A stretch of 64,000 nucleotides of DNA from Chionis minor (taxonomy: Eukaryota; Chordata; Aves; Charadriiformes; Chionididae): the NCBI GenBank assembly GCA_013398295.1, contig VZSF01011137.1:321716-385715 (forward strand), written 5' to 3'. Positions 60,401-63,131 of this stretch are shown piece after piece. Position 1 is the stretch's first letter, and each line of letters begins with the position of its first letter. The notes under the pieces were generated by a model. The model made no database searches and was not told the DNA's origin. It saw only the letters and a program-made list of their open reading frames with translations. The translations under genes and the position numbers were made by a program.

Positions 60401-63131
60401 ATATACCCTCTTTTCACAGTAGGTAGAGTTGTTCATCTGTGATTAGTTAATGTAGAAACATAAATCAGATGTTGAACTGAAGTCTGAAAGGTGAGAATGC
60501 TGCATTAAATCACAAGTGGAAAGGAGCTTGCTGATCTCATTGCACTGTTGCTATCGAGTGTGACATTACTGGAGTTACTCTGCTAAAGATGCCAGAGCTT
60601 GGAATAAGGGGGTGAATCGCATATTTAAAATACAGTTTTACTGACAAAGCTCTGAGCAGAGCCTTAGGCGGTGTTTTGTCATATTGCAGAGAGAGCGCCA
60701 GAAGAATTAGTCCCTCACTTAACTGGGGCTTGTTGTTTCATCAGTCCTGTTTCAGTTTTGAACCAATTAATAGTATTACATGCCAAATTGACAGTTGACT
60801 GTCTAGTTCCATAATATTTGCAAAGGACAGATCATGATTATGAAAAATGGTGAGCATCCATTAGTTCTGGTATCTTGCAGGATTAAGTTCCTATATCCAG
60901 AACATCTTAACAGCAGGCTTCGTGGTGACAGCTTTGTCTCGCATGATAAATATGCTGAGTTGTGTGTCTCTCTTACTTTCTTCAAAATCAAACTGAATAT
61001 TACATTTTTTTTAGATGTCGTATGTTTGTTCTTCTGTAACACGTTCTTTTGTCAGAAGGGAAAATAGGTCGATGCAATCAGTATGTTTTGCTTTACAGGC
61101 TAAGCTACTGAAAGCAGTGGTTGTCTAATTAATTAAAGGTCGTGTTGTCTTTTGATGGAGCCTAAATTAAGGGTGTCCAGCCATTGCAGCATTTGAAATG
61201 GAATTTTTCAATATTTGTAGTACTGATGGTTCAGATTAAATAGGTGTCTCTAAAGACGGATTTTGTCACTTATCAGCCCATGTGAATCCAGATCTGCAAG
61301 TAGCAGCTGCATGTGCTACAAAAATTATCTTATAGGTTATATTTACATTTTAATTAACTTCTTTTGTTCTTATAACAGTTGGTGTTTTGTGACCTATTTA
61401 AGTATGCAACTTCAGTGGCTAATTATAGAAATAACATGATTTGAGAAGCCTTTAAAGCCTGAAATAAGAACTGTGTTTGTACAGTATATGGCAAACCGTG
61501 AGTTCGAACAGAGTGAAATAGCTATGTCCGACAGGGTCTGGTTTGGGGGATTTGCCAGTTGAGTAGAAGTGACACCCACGAGTAACTGCTATGGGCTTTA
61601 GCTGCAGGTCTAGTAAATGAGCTGTTTTCAGGAATGAGACGTTTGCTGAGCGACTCGGGAGAAGGTGCTGCTGAAACCATAAATGGAGCTTTTGCAGTTC
61701 TACTCAGATTCTTGTAAAAGTGTCAGGACACGTTTGCATAAATAATAGCATGAGAAAGAGTATTTGATTCTATGCTGCCATACTCGCTGCTCCAGATTTA
61801 TTGATATTCTTTAATGTGGCTGGTTTTTATCAAGTTCCATGGTTGATTCACAAGAGAGGTCAGAAAGGATGGCAAATATGTATCAGTTTTTGTAAATCTT
61901 TGTGAAATATTTTTAATAATCTGCCTATTAAAGTTGAGCTATTAAAGTAGCAAGTAGCCTTTGATAGGACCCGAGGCTCAATTCCATTTGCTCACATTGC
62001 CATTGTGTTTAATGATCCAGTAGATAATGTAATAAAGAGATTATTTTCACTGTCTAAGTATAAGGTTGCTACCTGGCAGTTTCTCTTTGCTGGCTCAGGC
62101 GTAAAAGCCAGTTGAGGATAACAGAACTAACAACTGGAGTGGTTCAGGTACAGCCTAGCAACAAGAAGATAATGCAGAGGCATTTCTGTGTGGCGTATCA
62201 AACCATAAAGGCTTTGATGTAGAGCGACGGAAAGAGAAGTCAAGAGGTTCTAGATTTAAGGCCTGCAGTGGCAGCTTGTGAGCGTTGCTTAAGTGCAAGT
62301 TTACTGTAAACCACAGAATTTAGTTGCTGGACAATTCAAGTACTTGGCTGGCTTTAGTTGCCAGATTTCTACTGGTCCAGGATTTTAAGAAAATGATTTA
62401 AAATGACTGTACCTATACTGAGAAATTACTTTGTCATAAAGGAAGGTTAGTTGTAGGTGACTTAAAAAATAATTAACTTTTTATTCTCATAAACTTAGTA
62501 ATGTTCTAGAGCGGGCGGTTCGAAGTCCAGCGCCGGCATGATGCGCTGACCTCCAGGGTCACGGTGATCCTCGCGAGGGAGAACCTGGCGCTGCTTGGCC
62601 TGGAGCCCCCGCAGCCTTTCCGAGGGAGCAGGCGGCATCTCCCGAGAAGCGTCTTTTCCGTTTCCCGGAGCGGACAGGTTGCAGGGAGCTTCCCGCCCCT
62701 GTCGCAAGGCTGTGGCCAGCGCACTCGCCGCTCTGGGCTGCACTGCGGGGCCGCGCGCCAGCCCCCCTGACCAGTACCTCTGGCAGCTGAAGCTCCTCTA
62801 GCGACAGAGCTGTTCATATTGTACTCTGGTATTTCTAGAAAACCAAAACTGCACGTTTGCTTAAGAAGGCCTTTAAAAAAGTAATTTAAAAAGTCTGTAT
62901 TTGAGTTTGAATTGCCTTTCTTTTCCGTCTCCTGGCCAGGTGGAGCTGAGCTGTCCGAAGGAGATGGCGTGGAAGGTGAATATGTACAGAGGATACTTGG
63001 CAATCTGCCACCCGGAAGAGCAGCAGCTGAACTTCATTGAGCGCCTGGTCGAGATGGCGAGTAGTTTAGCGATTCGAGAGTGGCGGAGGCTTCCTCACGT
63101 GGTCTCGCACGTTCACACTCCCCTCCTGCAG
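339..63131 (+). CDS. TRRAP: TRRAP, transformation/transcription domain-associated protein (56 coding exons, 3' end outside window)
   Basis: Giant nuclear scaffold of the PIKK family. It carries activator-binding surfaces (MYC, E2F1, p53 and others in the known family) and anchors the SAGA/STAGA/PCAF and NuA4/TIP60 acetyltransferase complexes. Seen: 56 exons that splice with GT-AG introns into one frame of 8,718 nt (about 2,906 codons), and exon by exon the product matches the vertebrate TRRAP I know. Order: N-terminal HEAT solenoid (about residues 1-450), Pro/Ala linker (about 480-520), long HEAT solenoid to about 2,450, Ser-rich NLS segment (1996-2040), acidic linker (about 2,510-2,550), start of the FAT domain (about 2,660 onward). 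Human TRRAP is about 3,830-3,859 residues, so roughly three quarters is present. The rest of FAT, the pseudokinase and FATC are beyond the window. Start: ATG at 339 in good context (G at -3, G at +4), with an in-frame TAG at 294-296. No frameshift or internal stop was found in any exon. Confidence 0.97.
769..818 (+). CDS. TRRAP: TRRAP coding exon 2
   Basis: Residues 34-50, from the split Pro through [16 protein letters not shown]. Acceptor tttttcag, donor GAG|gtaagt. At 50 nt it is the smallest coding exon in the window. Confidence 0.96.
1062..1448 (-). mobile_element. CR1 LINE fragment (3' portion, antisense)
   Basis: Starts GTCCAACCTGGCC and continues through the CTTCTCCCGGCTGAAC and CTCCAGC landmarks typical of the reverse complement of avian CR1 3' ends. 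It lacks the terminal short repeat and is GC-rich against an AT-rich intron. No open frame is retained. It adjoins the left part of an LTR and may have truncated it. Confidence 0.85.
1455..1653 (-). mobile_element. Avian ERV solo LTR, left part (antisense)
   Basis: The segment with GAGATAAAGACAGTTTAATA matches the corresponding part of the solo LTR at 29945-30446 (GATAAAGGCAGTTTCATA). The outer end is missing where the CR1 fragment to its left begins. It is separated from its right part by an inserted CR1. No retroviral genes are present. Confidence 0.75.
1654..2325 (-). mobile_element. CR1 LINE, 5'-truncated, inserted into an LTR (antisense)
   Basis: Begins ATGGAATCACAGAATGG then GGCTGGAAGGG, the classic reverse-complement CR1 3' end, and runs about 670 bp. 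It shows the CCAGCCTGTCCCTCAGGTG landmark before breaking off into LTR sequence. Frames are broken, so it is a dead copy. Confidence 0.88.
2326..2634 (-). mobile_element. Avian ERV solo LTR, right part (antisense)
   Basis: Resumes the LTR after the CR1 and ends AAAATTATCTCTATCCCAGC then CAAAACAGCACA, closely resembling the end of the 29945-30446 LTR (AAAATTAACTCTGTCCCAGC then TGAAAGCAGGACA). Read on the minus strand, the terminal TGTGCTG is the LTR 5' end. Confidence 0.75.
3583..3693 (+). CDS. TRRAP: TRRAP coding exon 3
   Basis: Residues 51-87, beginning [19 protein letters not shown] and ending EKPAQ. Phase 0 at both ends. Acceptor ttaattag, donor CAG|gtgaac. First HEAT helices of the solenoid. 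Confidence 0.96.
4273..4377 (+). CDS. TRRAP: TRRAP coding exon 4
   Basis: Residues 88-122, beginning [20 protein letters not shown] and ending MFRFLE. Phase 0 at both ends. Acceptor tttaacag, donor GAG|gtattg. Confidence 0.96.
5072..5155 (+). CDS. TRRAP: TRRAP coding exon 5
   Basis: Residues 123-150, beginning [20 protein letters not shown], an amphipathic HEAT helix pair. Phase 0. Acceptor follows an 8-T tract (ttcag), donor GAA|gtaggt. Confidence 0.96.
5872..5928 (+). CDS. TRRAP: TRRAP coding exon 6
   Basis: Residues 151-169, [19 protein letters not shown]. Only 57 nt, phase 0. Acceptor ttcctag, donor GTG|gtaagt. Confidence 0.96.
6580..6705 (+). CDS. TRRAP: TRRAP coding exon 7
   Basis: Residues 170-211, beginning [20 protein letters not shown] and ending EREDSETRT. 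Phase 0. A loop-rich inter-helix segment. Acceptor cttgtag, donor ACG|gtgagt. Confidence 0.96.
7039..7116 (+). CDS. TRRAP: TRRAP coding exon 8
   Basis: Residues 212-237, beginning [20 protein letters not shown] and ending LMYQ. Phase 0. Acceptor tctttcag, donor CAG|gttagt. Confidence 0.96.
7346..7434 (+). CDS. TRRAP: TRRAP coding exon 9
   Basis: Residues 238-266 plus two bases of Arg267, beginning [20 protein letters not shown]. The acceptor is the less common AAG type (T tract then taag), preceded by a strong poly-T. Donor AG|gtaaga. Confidence 0.95.
8159..8255 (+). CDS. TRRAP: TRRAP coding exon 10
   Basis: Completes Arg267 and encodes residues 268-299, [20 protein letters not shown] onward to IIRIYQ. 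Acceptor atttcag, donor CAG|gtaggt. Confidence 0.96.
8618..8756 (+). CDS. TRRAP: TRRAP coding exon 11
   Basis: Residues 300-345 plus one base, beginning [20 protein letters not shown] and ending LTTDLRS. Acceptor gttatag, donor AGCC|gtatgt. The split codon becomes Gln346. Confidence 0.96.
8757..11393 (+). other. TRRAP: TRRAP intron after coding exon 11 (2.6 kb)
   Basis: T-rich intron with a somewhat GC-richer patch around 9580-9760. No repeat family, RNA gene or coding signal recognised. Confidence 0.9.
11367..11385 (+). repeat. TRRAP: C11-T8 polypyrimidine tract at the exon 12 acceptor
   Basis: Eleven C followed by eight T, ending 8 nt before the exon at 11394. It serves as the acceptor polypyrimidine tract; such a long pure C run is unusual there and is prone to length polymorphism or sequencing error. 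Confidence 0.85.
11394..11472 (+). CDS. TRRAP: TRRAP coding exon 12
   Basis: Residues 346-371 plus two bases, [20 protein letters not shown] through ARETL. The acceptor attacag follows an unusual C11-T8 tract. Donor AG|gtatga. Confidence 0.96.
12494..12728 (+). CDS. TRRAP: TRRAP coding exon 13
   Basis: Residues 372-450, beginning with the split Arg then [20 protein letters not shown] and ending DILMRMLE. Acceptor ctgatag, donor GAG|gtacgg. A continuous HEAT stretch. Confidence 0.96.
12729..14685 (+). other. TRRAP: TRRAP intron after coding exon 13 (2.0 kb)
   Basis: AT-rich with an A12 run near 13329. Nothing else recognised. Confidence 0.9.
14686..15013 (+). CDS. TRRAP: TRRAP coding exon 14 (with Pro/Ala linker)
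   Basis: Residues 451-559 plus one base, the largest coding exon in the window (328 nt). Begins [20 protein letters not shown] and ends TSCKAPG. Between [10 protein letters not shown] and PVPVFEKQ lies a low-complexity Pro/Ala/Val linker with no uninterrupted proline run, unlike the human protein as I remember it. Donor GGTG|gtaaaa. Confidence 0.96.
15126..15223 (+). CDS. TRRAP: TRRAP coding exon 15
   Basis: Residues 560-592, [20 protein letters not shown] through ALDIYQ. Its upstream intron is only 112 nt. Acceptor tctttcag, donor CAG|gtatgt. Confidence 0.96.
15873..16067 (+). CDS. TRRAP: TRRAP coding exon 16
   Basis: Residues 593-657, beginning [20 protein letters not shown] and ending NYALQ. 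Phase 0. Acceptor ttccgtag, donor CAG|gtatta. Confidence 0.96.
16606..16797 (+). CDS. TRRAP: TRRAP coding exon 17
   Basis: Residues 658-721, beginning [20 protein letters not shown] and ending NEQMLK. Phase 0. Acceptor ttttatag, donor AAG|gtaaag. Confidence 0.96.
16798..18519 (+). other. TRRAP: TRRAP intron after coding exon 17 (1.7 kb)
   Basis: Ordinary AT-rich intron; no repeat or gene recognised. Confidence 0.9.
18520..18685 (+). CDS. TRRAP: TRRAP coding exon 18
   Basis: Residues 722-776 plus one base, beginning [20 protein letters not shown] and ending PNLLQ. Acceptor tttttatag, donor CAAG|gtagaa. The split codon becomes Gly777. Confidence 0.96.
19086..19105. repeat. Two tandem 10-bp units, each with a palindromic E-box
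   Basis: CACGTGCGTG occurs twice back to back, giving two CACGTG E-boxes 10 bp apart in the intron after exon 18. Could be a bHLH (MYC/MAX, USF, CLOCK) site by sequence; no evidence of function here. Confidence 0.6.
19900..20156 (+). CDS. TRRAP: TRRAP coding exon 19
   Basis: Residues 777-862, [20 protein letters not shown] through VRAELMQ. Acceptor gattttcag, donor CAG|gtaaac. Strongly conserved HEAT block. Confidence 0.96.
21006..21206 (+). CDS. TRRAP: TRRAP coding exon 20
   Basis: Residues 863-929, beginning [20 protein letters not shown] and ending IQLPMEK. Phase 0. Acceptor cttgcag, donor AAG|gtaaga. Confidence 0.96.
21207..23536 (+). other. TRRAP: TRRAP intron after coding exon 20 (2.3 kb)
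   Basis: AT-rich, with short GTTT repeats near 21500. No gene or mobile element recognised. Confidence 0.9.
23537..23688 (+). CDS. TRRAP: TRRAP coding exon 21
   Basis: Residues 930-979 plus two bases, beginning [20 protein letters not shown] and ending YQLLAHP. Acceptor cattgtag, donor CCAA|gtatga. The split codon becomes Asn980. Confidence 0.96.
24770..24969 (+). CDS. TRRAP: TRRAP coding exon 22
   Basis: Residues 980-1046 plus one base, [20 protein letters not shown] through AVAQQC. Acceptor gtctttcag, donor TGCG|gtgagt. The second half is notably GC-richer than the neighbouring introns. Confidence 0.96.
25736..25953 (+). CDS. TRRAP: TRRAP coding exon 23
   Basis: Residues 1047-1119, [20 protein letters not shown] through ILGSKER. 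Acceptor attacag, donor AGG|gtaatg. Confidence 0.96.
26083..26280 (+). CDS. TRRAP: TRRAP coding exon 24
   Basis: Residues 1120-1185, beginning [20 protein letters not shown] and ending MMDLTGE. Follows a 129-nt intron. Phase 0. Acceptor tttctag, donor GAG|gtattt. Confidence 0.96.
26940..27200 (+). CDS. TRRAP: TRRAP coding exon 25
   Basis: Residues 1186-1272, beginning [20 protein letters not shown] and ending IMEPHKE. Phase 0. Acceptor taccttag, donor GAG|gtaagc. Confidence 0.96.
28191..28352 (+). CDS. TRRAP: TRRAP coding exon 26
   Basis: Residues 1273-1326, beginning [20 protein letters not shown] and ending KVFYTE. Phase 0. Acceptor tgtgcag, donor GAG|gtactt. It lies near the middle region that in the human protein was mapped as contacting MYC (from memory). 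Confidence 0.96.
28870..28966 (+). CDS. TRRAP: TRRAP coding exon 27
   Basis: Residues 1327-1358 plus one base, beginning [20 protein letters not shown]. Acceptor ccactag, donor TTAA|gtaagt. Confidence 0.96.
29413..29534 (+). CDS. TRRAP: TRRAP coding exon 28
   Basis: Residues 1359-1399, [20 protein letters not shown] through EACMRK. Acceptor atttgcag, donor AAG|gttagt. The following intron carries the complete solo LTR. Confidence 0.96.
29535..31484 (+). other. TRRAP: TRRAP intron after coding exon 28 (1.95 kb)
   Basis: Carries the solo LTR at 29945-30446. The remainder (30452-31484) has moderate GC around 30520-30960 and no recognised feature. Confidence 0.9.
29945..30446 (-). mobile_element. 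Solo LTR of an avian endogenous retrovirus, 5-bp target duplication
   Basis: Bounded by TGTTGTGG and GCAGGACA (TG...CA) and flanked by perfect AGACC repeats at 29940-29944 and 30447-30451. A 5-bp duplication is typical of ERVL-like insertions. The promoter and polyadenylation landmarks of the family read on the minus strand, antisense to TRRAP. No gag/pol/env remains, so the provirus was reduced by LTR-LTR recombination. The family name is not assigned. Confidence 0.88.
31485..31655 (+). CDS. TRRAP: TRRAP coding exon 29
   Basis: Residues 1400-1456, beginning [20 protein letters not shown] and ending DKFCDQMM. Phase 0. Acceptor cttgcag, donor ATG|gtaagc. Confidence 0.96.
32387..32455 (+). CDS. 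TRRAP: TRRAP coding exon 30
   Basis: Residues 1457-1479, beginning [20 protein letters not shown]. Only 69 nt. Phase 0. Acceptor tttatag, donor AAT|gtaagt. It precedes a 3.85-kb intron. Confidence 0.96.
32456..36309 (+). other. TRRAP: TRRAP intron after coding exon 30 (3.85 kb)
   Basis: Second largest intron. Simple GTT/GTTT and T-rich tracts near 35250-35310. No mobile element or gene recognised. Confidence 0.9.
36310..36429 (+). CDS. TRRAP: TRRAP coding exon 31
   Basis: Residues 1480-1519, beginning [20 protein letters not shown] and ending RAMLIE. Phase 0. Acceptor cctgtag, donor GAG|gtaaaa. Confidence 0.96.
36749..36868 (+). CDS. TRRAP: TRRAP coding exon 32
   Basis: Residues 1520-1559, beginning [20 protein letters not shown] and ending WSRMFM. 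Phase 0. Acceptor tctttcag, donor ATG|gtaagc. Confidence 0.96.
37232..37396 (+). CDS. TRRAP: TRRAP coding exon 33
   Basis: Residues 1560-1614, beginning [20 protein letters not shown] and ending LQFQAIK. Phase 0. Acceptor ttgtcag. The donor AAG|gtatcc superficially resembles a U12 site but lacks a matching branch point. Confidence 0.96.
37799..37980 (+). CDS. TRRAP: TRRAP coding exon 34
   Basis: Residues 1615-1674 plus two bases, beginning [20 protein letters not shown] and ending CLLNYC. Acceptor ttgacag, donor GCAA|gtacgt. A 30-bp tandem duplication begins 11 nt into the following intron. Confidence 0.96.
37991..38050. repeat. 30-bp tandem duplication just inside a TRRAP intron
   Basis: Two copies of a unit starting ACATTTATTTCCTATAGCTT, identical except in the third-last base. 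It starts 10 nt after the exon 34 donor. Each copy carries TTTCCTATAG, which resembles a 3' splice site. A poly-T run follows. Confidence 0.95.
38289..38487 (+). CDS. TRRAP: TRRAP coding exon 35
   Basis: Completes Lys1675 and encodes through 1741, [20 protein letters not shown] to DELKAK. Acceptor ttttacag, donor AAG|gtaact. Confidence 0.96.
38905..39033 (+). CDS. TRRAP: TRRAP coding exon 36
   Basis: Residues 1742-1784, beginning [20 protein letters not shown] and ending SVFITK. Phase 0. Acceptor ttctgtag, donor AAG|gtaata. Confidence 0.96.
39664..39930 (+). CDS. TRRAP: TRRAP coding exon 37
   Basis: Residues 1785-1873, beginning [20 protein letters not shown] and ending KKIVLQ. Phase 0. The acceptor is ggaagtag, with a purine-rich last few bases after an upstream pyrimidine tract. 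Donor CAG|gtacgg. Confidence 0.96.
40506..40712 (+). CDS. TRRAP: TRRAP coding exon 38
   Basis: Residues 1874-1942, beginning [20 protein letters not shown] and ending LIVQHFK. Phase 0. Acceptor ctgtttag, donor AAG|gtactt. Confidence 0.96.
41590..41748 (+). CDS. TRRAP: TRRAP coding exon 39
   Basis: Residues 1943-1995, beginning [20 protein letters not shown] and ending RIKDQQ. Phase 0. Acceptor tttccag, donor CAG|gtagga. The next intron, 83 nt, is the shortest in the window. Confidence 0.96.
41832..41966 (+). CDS. TRRAP: TRRAP coding exon 40 (Ser-rich segment and NLS)
   Basis: Residues 1996-2040, beginning [20 protein letters not shown] and ending ATGAISA. The first half is a disordered Ser/Gly/Glu stretch. 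The second half carries two basic clusters, KR and KRFR. Flanked by very short introns (83 and 202 nt). Acceptor atttcag, donor GCT|gtaaga. Confidence 0.96.
41895..41942 (+). other. TRRAP: Bipartite nuclear localisation signal in TRRAP
   Basis: Encodes [16 protein letters not shown], residues about 2017-2032: a basic pair, a ten-residue spacer and a KRFR cluster. The same bipartite signal is annotated in human TRRAP. The spacing is read directly; function is from the family. Confidence 0.8.
42169..42279 (+). CDS. TRRAP: TRRAP coding exon 41
   Basis: Residues 2041-2077, beginning [20 protein letters not shown] and ending IRIACQ. Phase 0. Acceptor cgtgcag, donor CAG|gtagtg. Confidence 0.96.
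42765..42911 (+). CDS. TRRAP: TRRAP coding exon 42
   Basis: Residues 2078-2126, beginning [20 protein letters not shown] and ending KLLMTV. Phase 0, 49 codons. The exon itself begins GTAAAT after the acceptor gctag, so its first bases look like a donor. Donor GTG|gtaggt. Confidence 0.95.
42912..43864 (+). other. TRRAP: TRRAP intron after coding exon 42 (0.95 kb)
   Basis: Contains the CR1 fragment at 43301. Sequence to about 43640 after it may include further decayed CR1, but I cannot support a boundary. Confidence 0.7.
43301..43420 (-). mobile_element. CR1 LINE fragment with internal deletion (antisense)
   Basis: CACGGAATGGTTTAGGTTGG then AAGGGGCC is a CR1 3' end. About 40 bp later it jumps to the internal CR1 landmark CTTATCCACCAACGCTATAA, skipping most of the 3' region. 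Old and diverged; the right edge is uncertain. Confidence 0.7.
43865..44078 (+). CDS. TRRAP: TRRAP coding exon 43
   Basis: Residues 2127-2197 plus one base, beginning [20 protein letters not shown] and ending IFPTEP. Acceptor ctttag, donor CCAA|gtatgt. Confidence 0.96.
44764..44889 (+). CDS. TRRAP: TRRAP coding exon 44
   Basis: Residues 2198-2239 plus one base. After the split Ser it reads [20 protein letters not shown] and ends NPSQLF. Acceptor actgcag, donor TTCG|gtaagt. Confidence 0.96.
44890..46758 (+). other. TRRAP: TRRAP intron after coding exon 44 (1.9 kb)
   Basis: AT-rich except for a roughly 100-bp CpG-rich patch at about 45805-45905. A T-run lies near 46400. No gene recognised. 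Confidence 0.85.
46759..46905 (+). CDS. TRRAP: TRRAP coding exon 45
   Basis: Residues 2240-2288 plus one base. After the split Gly it reads [20 protein letters not shown] and ends GTAEANT. Acceptor atctgtag, donor ACAG|gtatta. The C-terminal Ala/Gly/Thr stretch runs into the NAGNAG-controlled start of the next exon. Confidence 0.96.
47956..47961 (+). other. TRRAP: NAGNAG tandem 3' splice site of TRRAP exon 46
   Basis: CAGCAG at the intron end offers two acceptors three bases apart, after 47958 or after 47961. Both keep the frame and differ by one alanine. The downstream choice gives the same length as the human protein as I recall it. Confidence 0.7.
47959..48161 (+). CDS. TRRAP: TRRAP coding exon 46 (tandem acceptor)
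   Basis: Residues 2289-2356. Using the first acceptor it begins [18 protein letters not shown]; using the second, three bases later, the alanine is dropped. Ends NNSPMAANQ. Donor CAG|gtaaat. Confidence 0.95.
48507..48534. repeat. 14-bp tandem duplication
   Basis: GCCATATTTTCTGT occurs twice in immediate succession in the intron after exon 46. Short slippage-type duplication. Confidence 0.9.
48842..48963 (+). CDS. TRRAP: TRRAP coding exon 47
   Basis: Residues 2357-2396 plus two bases, beginning [20 protein letters not shown] and ending LVNYVY. Acceptor aacacag, donor TAG|gtaatt. Confidence 0.96.
49829..50042 (+). CDS. TRRAP: TRRAP coding exon 48
   Basis: Residues 2397-2468, [20 protein letters not shown] through KQCIE. 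Acceptor attttag, donor GAG|gtaggg. Confidence 0.96.
50558..50579. repeat. Homopolymer run of 22 T
   Basis: Longest mononucleotide run in the window, in the intron after exon 48. It is not adjacent to an acceptor. Confidence 0.9.
51056..51235 (+). CDS. TRRAP: TRRAP coding exon 49
   Basis: Residues 2469-2528, beginning [20 protein letters not shown]. Ends in the charged linker [16 protein letters not shown], where VKQE fits the SUMO-acceptor consensus (hydrophobic-Lys-x-Glu); modification is inference. Acceptor gtctcag, donor GAG|gtaact. Confidence 0.96.
51599..51745 (+). CDS. TRRAP: TRRAP coding exon 50
   Basis: Residues 2529-2577, beginning [20 protein letters not shown] and ending LDSLREVK. 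Continues the acidic linker, then returns to helix. Acceptor tgcgtag, donor AAG|gttggt. Confidence 0.96.
52424..52543 (+). CDS. TRRAP: TRRAP coding exon 51
   Basis: Residues 2578-2617, beginning [20 protein letters not shown] and ending ILSDRQQH. Phase 0. Acceptor gttcctag, donor CAT|gtgaga. Confidence 0.96.
52845..53132 (+). CDS. TRRAP: TRRAP coding exon 52
   Basis: Residues 2618-2713, beginning [20 protein letters not shown] and ending SITPPQQ. Phase 0, 96 codons, at the approach to the FAT domain. Acceptor cttctag, donor CAG|gtagtg. An antisense CR1 starts only about 70 bp beyond the donor. Confidence 0.96.
53133..54550 (+). other. TRRAP: TRRAP intron after coding exon 52 (1.4 kb)
   Basis: Contains the CR1 fragment at 53203-53745; the rest (53746-54550) shows nothing beyond AT-rich intron. 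Confidence 0.9.
53203..53745 (-). mobile_element. CR1 LINE 3' fragment (antisense)
   Basis: TATCACAGAAGCATTTGGGT then TGGAAAAGACC opens a reverse-complement CR1. The body includes CTTCTCCAGGCGGAACAACC and GACACGCTCCAGCCCCTC. About 540 bp and 5'-truncated. It sits about 70 bp past the exon 52 donor. The long + strand frames over it are shadows of the GC-rich repeat. Confidence 0.88.
54551..54688 (+). CDS. TRRAP: TRRAP coding exon 53
   Basis: Residues 2714-2759, beginning [20 protein letters not shown] and ending GFFEQ. FAT-domain TPR-like helices. Phase 0. Acceptor attccag, donor CAG|gtacac. Confidence 0.96.
55120..55232 (+). CDS. TRRAP: TRRAP coding exon 54
   Basis: Residues 2760-2796 plus two bases, beginning [20 protein letters not shown] and ending WEDHWI. 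FAT domain. Acceptor aatttag, donor CG|gtaaga. Confidence 0.96.
55671..57006 (-). mobile_element. CR1 LINE with remnant reverse transcriptase (antisense)
   Basis: ACAGAATCACAGAATGCTGG marks the 3' end. On the minus strand the body encodes reverse-transcriptase remnants in order: [44 protein letters not shown], then [10 protein letters not shown] where the catalytic FADDT box of CR1 should be, then [20 protein letters not shown]. Two catalytic-box residues (Ala-Asp) are replaced by Gly-Gly, and the frames break, so it is inactive. Contains a 313-bp tandem duplication with an N. Confidence 0.9.
56321..56946. repeat. 313-bp direct tandem duplication inside a CR1, with an N at the junction
   Basis: Copy 1 is 56321-56633 and copy 2 is 56634-56946. 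I see a single base difference (56333 A versus 56646 C) besides the N at 56633. The near identity and the ambiguous base exactly at the boundary suggest a scaffolding or gap-closing artefact. Confidence 0.9.
57077..57212 (+). CDS. TRRAP: TRRAP coding exon 55
   Basis: Residues 2797-2842, [20 protein letters not shown] through KEALVQ. FAT domain. Acceptor ttcttag, donor CAG|gtgagt. It stands between the CR1-bearing intron and the largest intron of the window. Confidence 0.96.
59341..59410 (-). mobile_element. Possible old CR1 3' remnant
   Basis: GAGCCATAAAATAGTTTGAG followed by TTCGAAGGGGCTTCTGGAGG resembles a decayed reverse-complement CR1 3' end. Too short and diverged for certainty; the right boundary is a guess. 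Confidence 0.4.
62509..62765. promoter_or_regulatory. Orphan intragenic CpG island upstream of TRRAP exon 56
   Basis: About 27 CpG dinucleotides in roughly 250 bp, abruptly bounded by AT-rich intron, ending some 175 bp before exon 56. It does not look like CR1 or the LTRs. Could be an alternative promoter, an enhancer, or an unrecognised repeat. No open frame of recognisable identity crosses it. Confidence 0.45.
62940..63131 (+). CDS. TRRAP: TRRAP coding exon 56 (last in window)
   Basis: Residues 2843-2906, beginning [20 protein letters not shown] and ending VHTPLLQ. FAT domain. Phase 0, acceptor ctggccag, donor CAG|gtaaga. In the human protein the sequence continues for roughly 930 more residues, so further exons lie to the right. 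Confidence 0.96.

Larger units (their letters stand above)
57213..62939 (+). other. TRRAP: TRRAP intron after coding exon 55 (5.7 kb, largest)
   Basis: Contains a GC-rich patch at about 58430-58800, a possible CR1 remnant at 59341, and the CpG island at 62509-62765. Overlapping minus-strand open frames around 59305-60160 (up to 173 codons) show no recognisable domain and look like chance. No nested gene recognised. Confidence 0.85.

Noticed and set aside
62517..62528. GGTTCGAAGTCC resembling a tRNA B box
   Set aside because: It has an extra base relative to the B-box consensus, and no acceptor or anticodon stem can be built around it.
62506..63003. 165-codon minus-strand open frame over the CpG island and exon 56
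   Set aside because: GC-rich DNA lacks stop codons by composition, and the frame runs antisense across a real exon. No family recognised.
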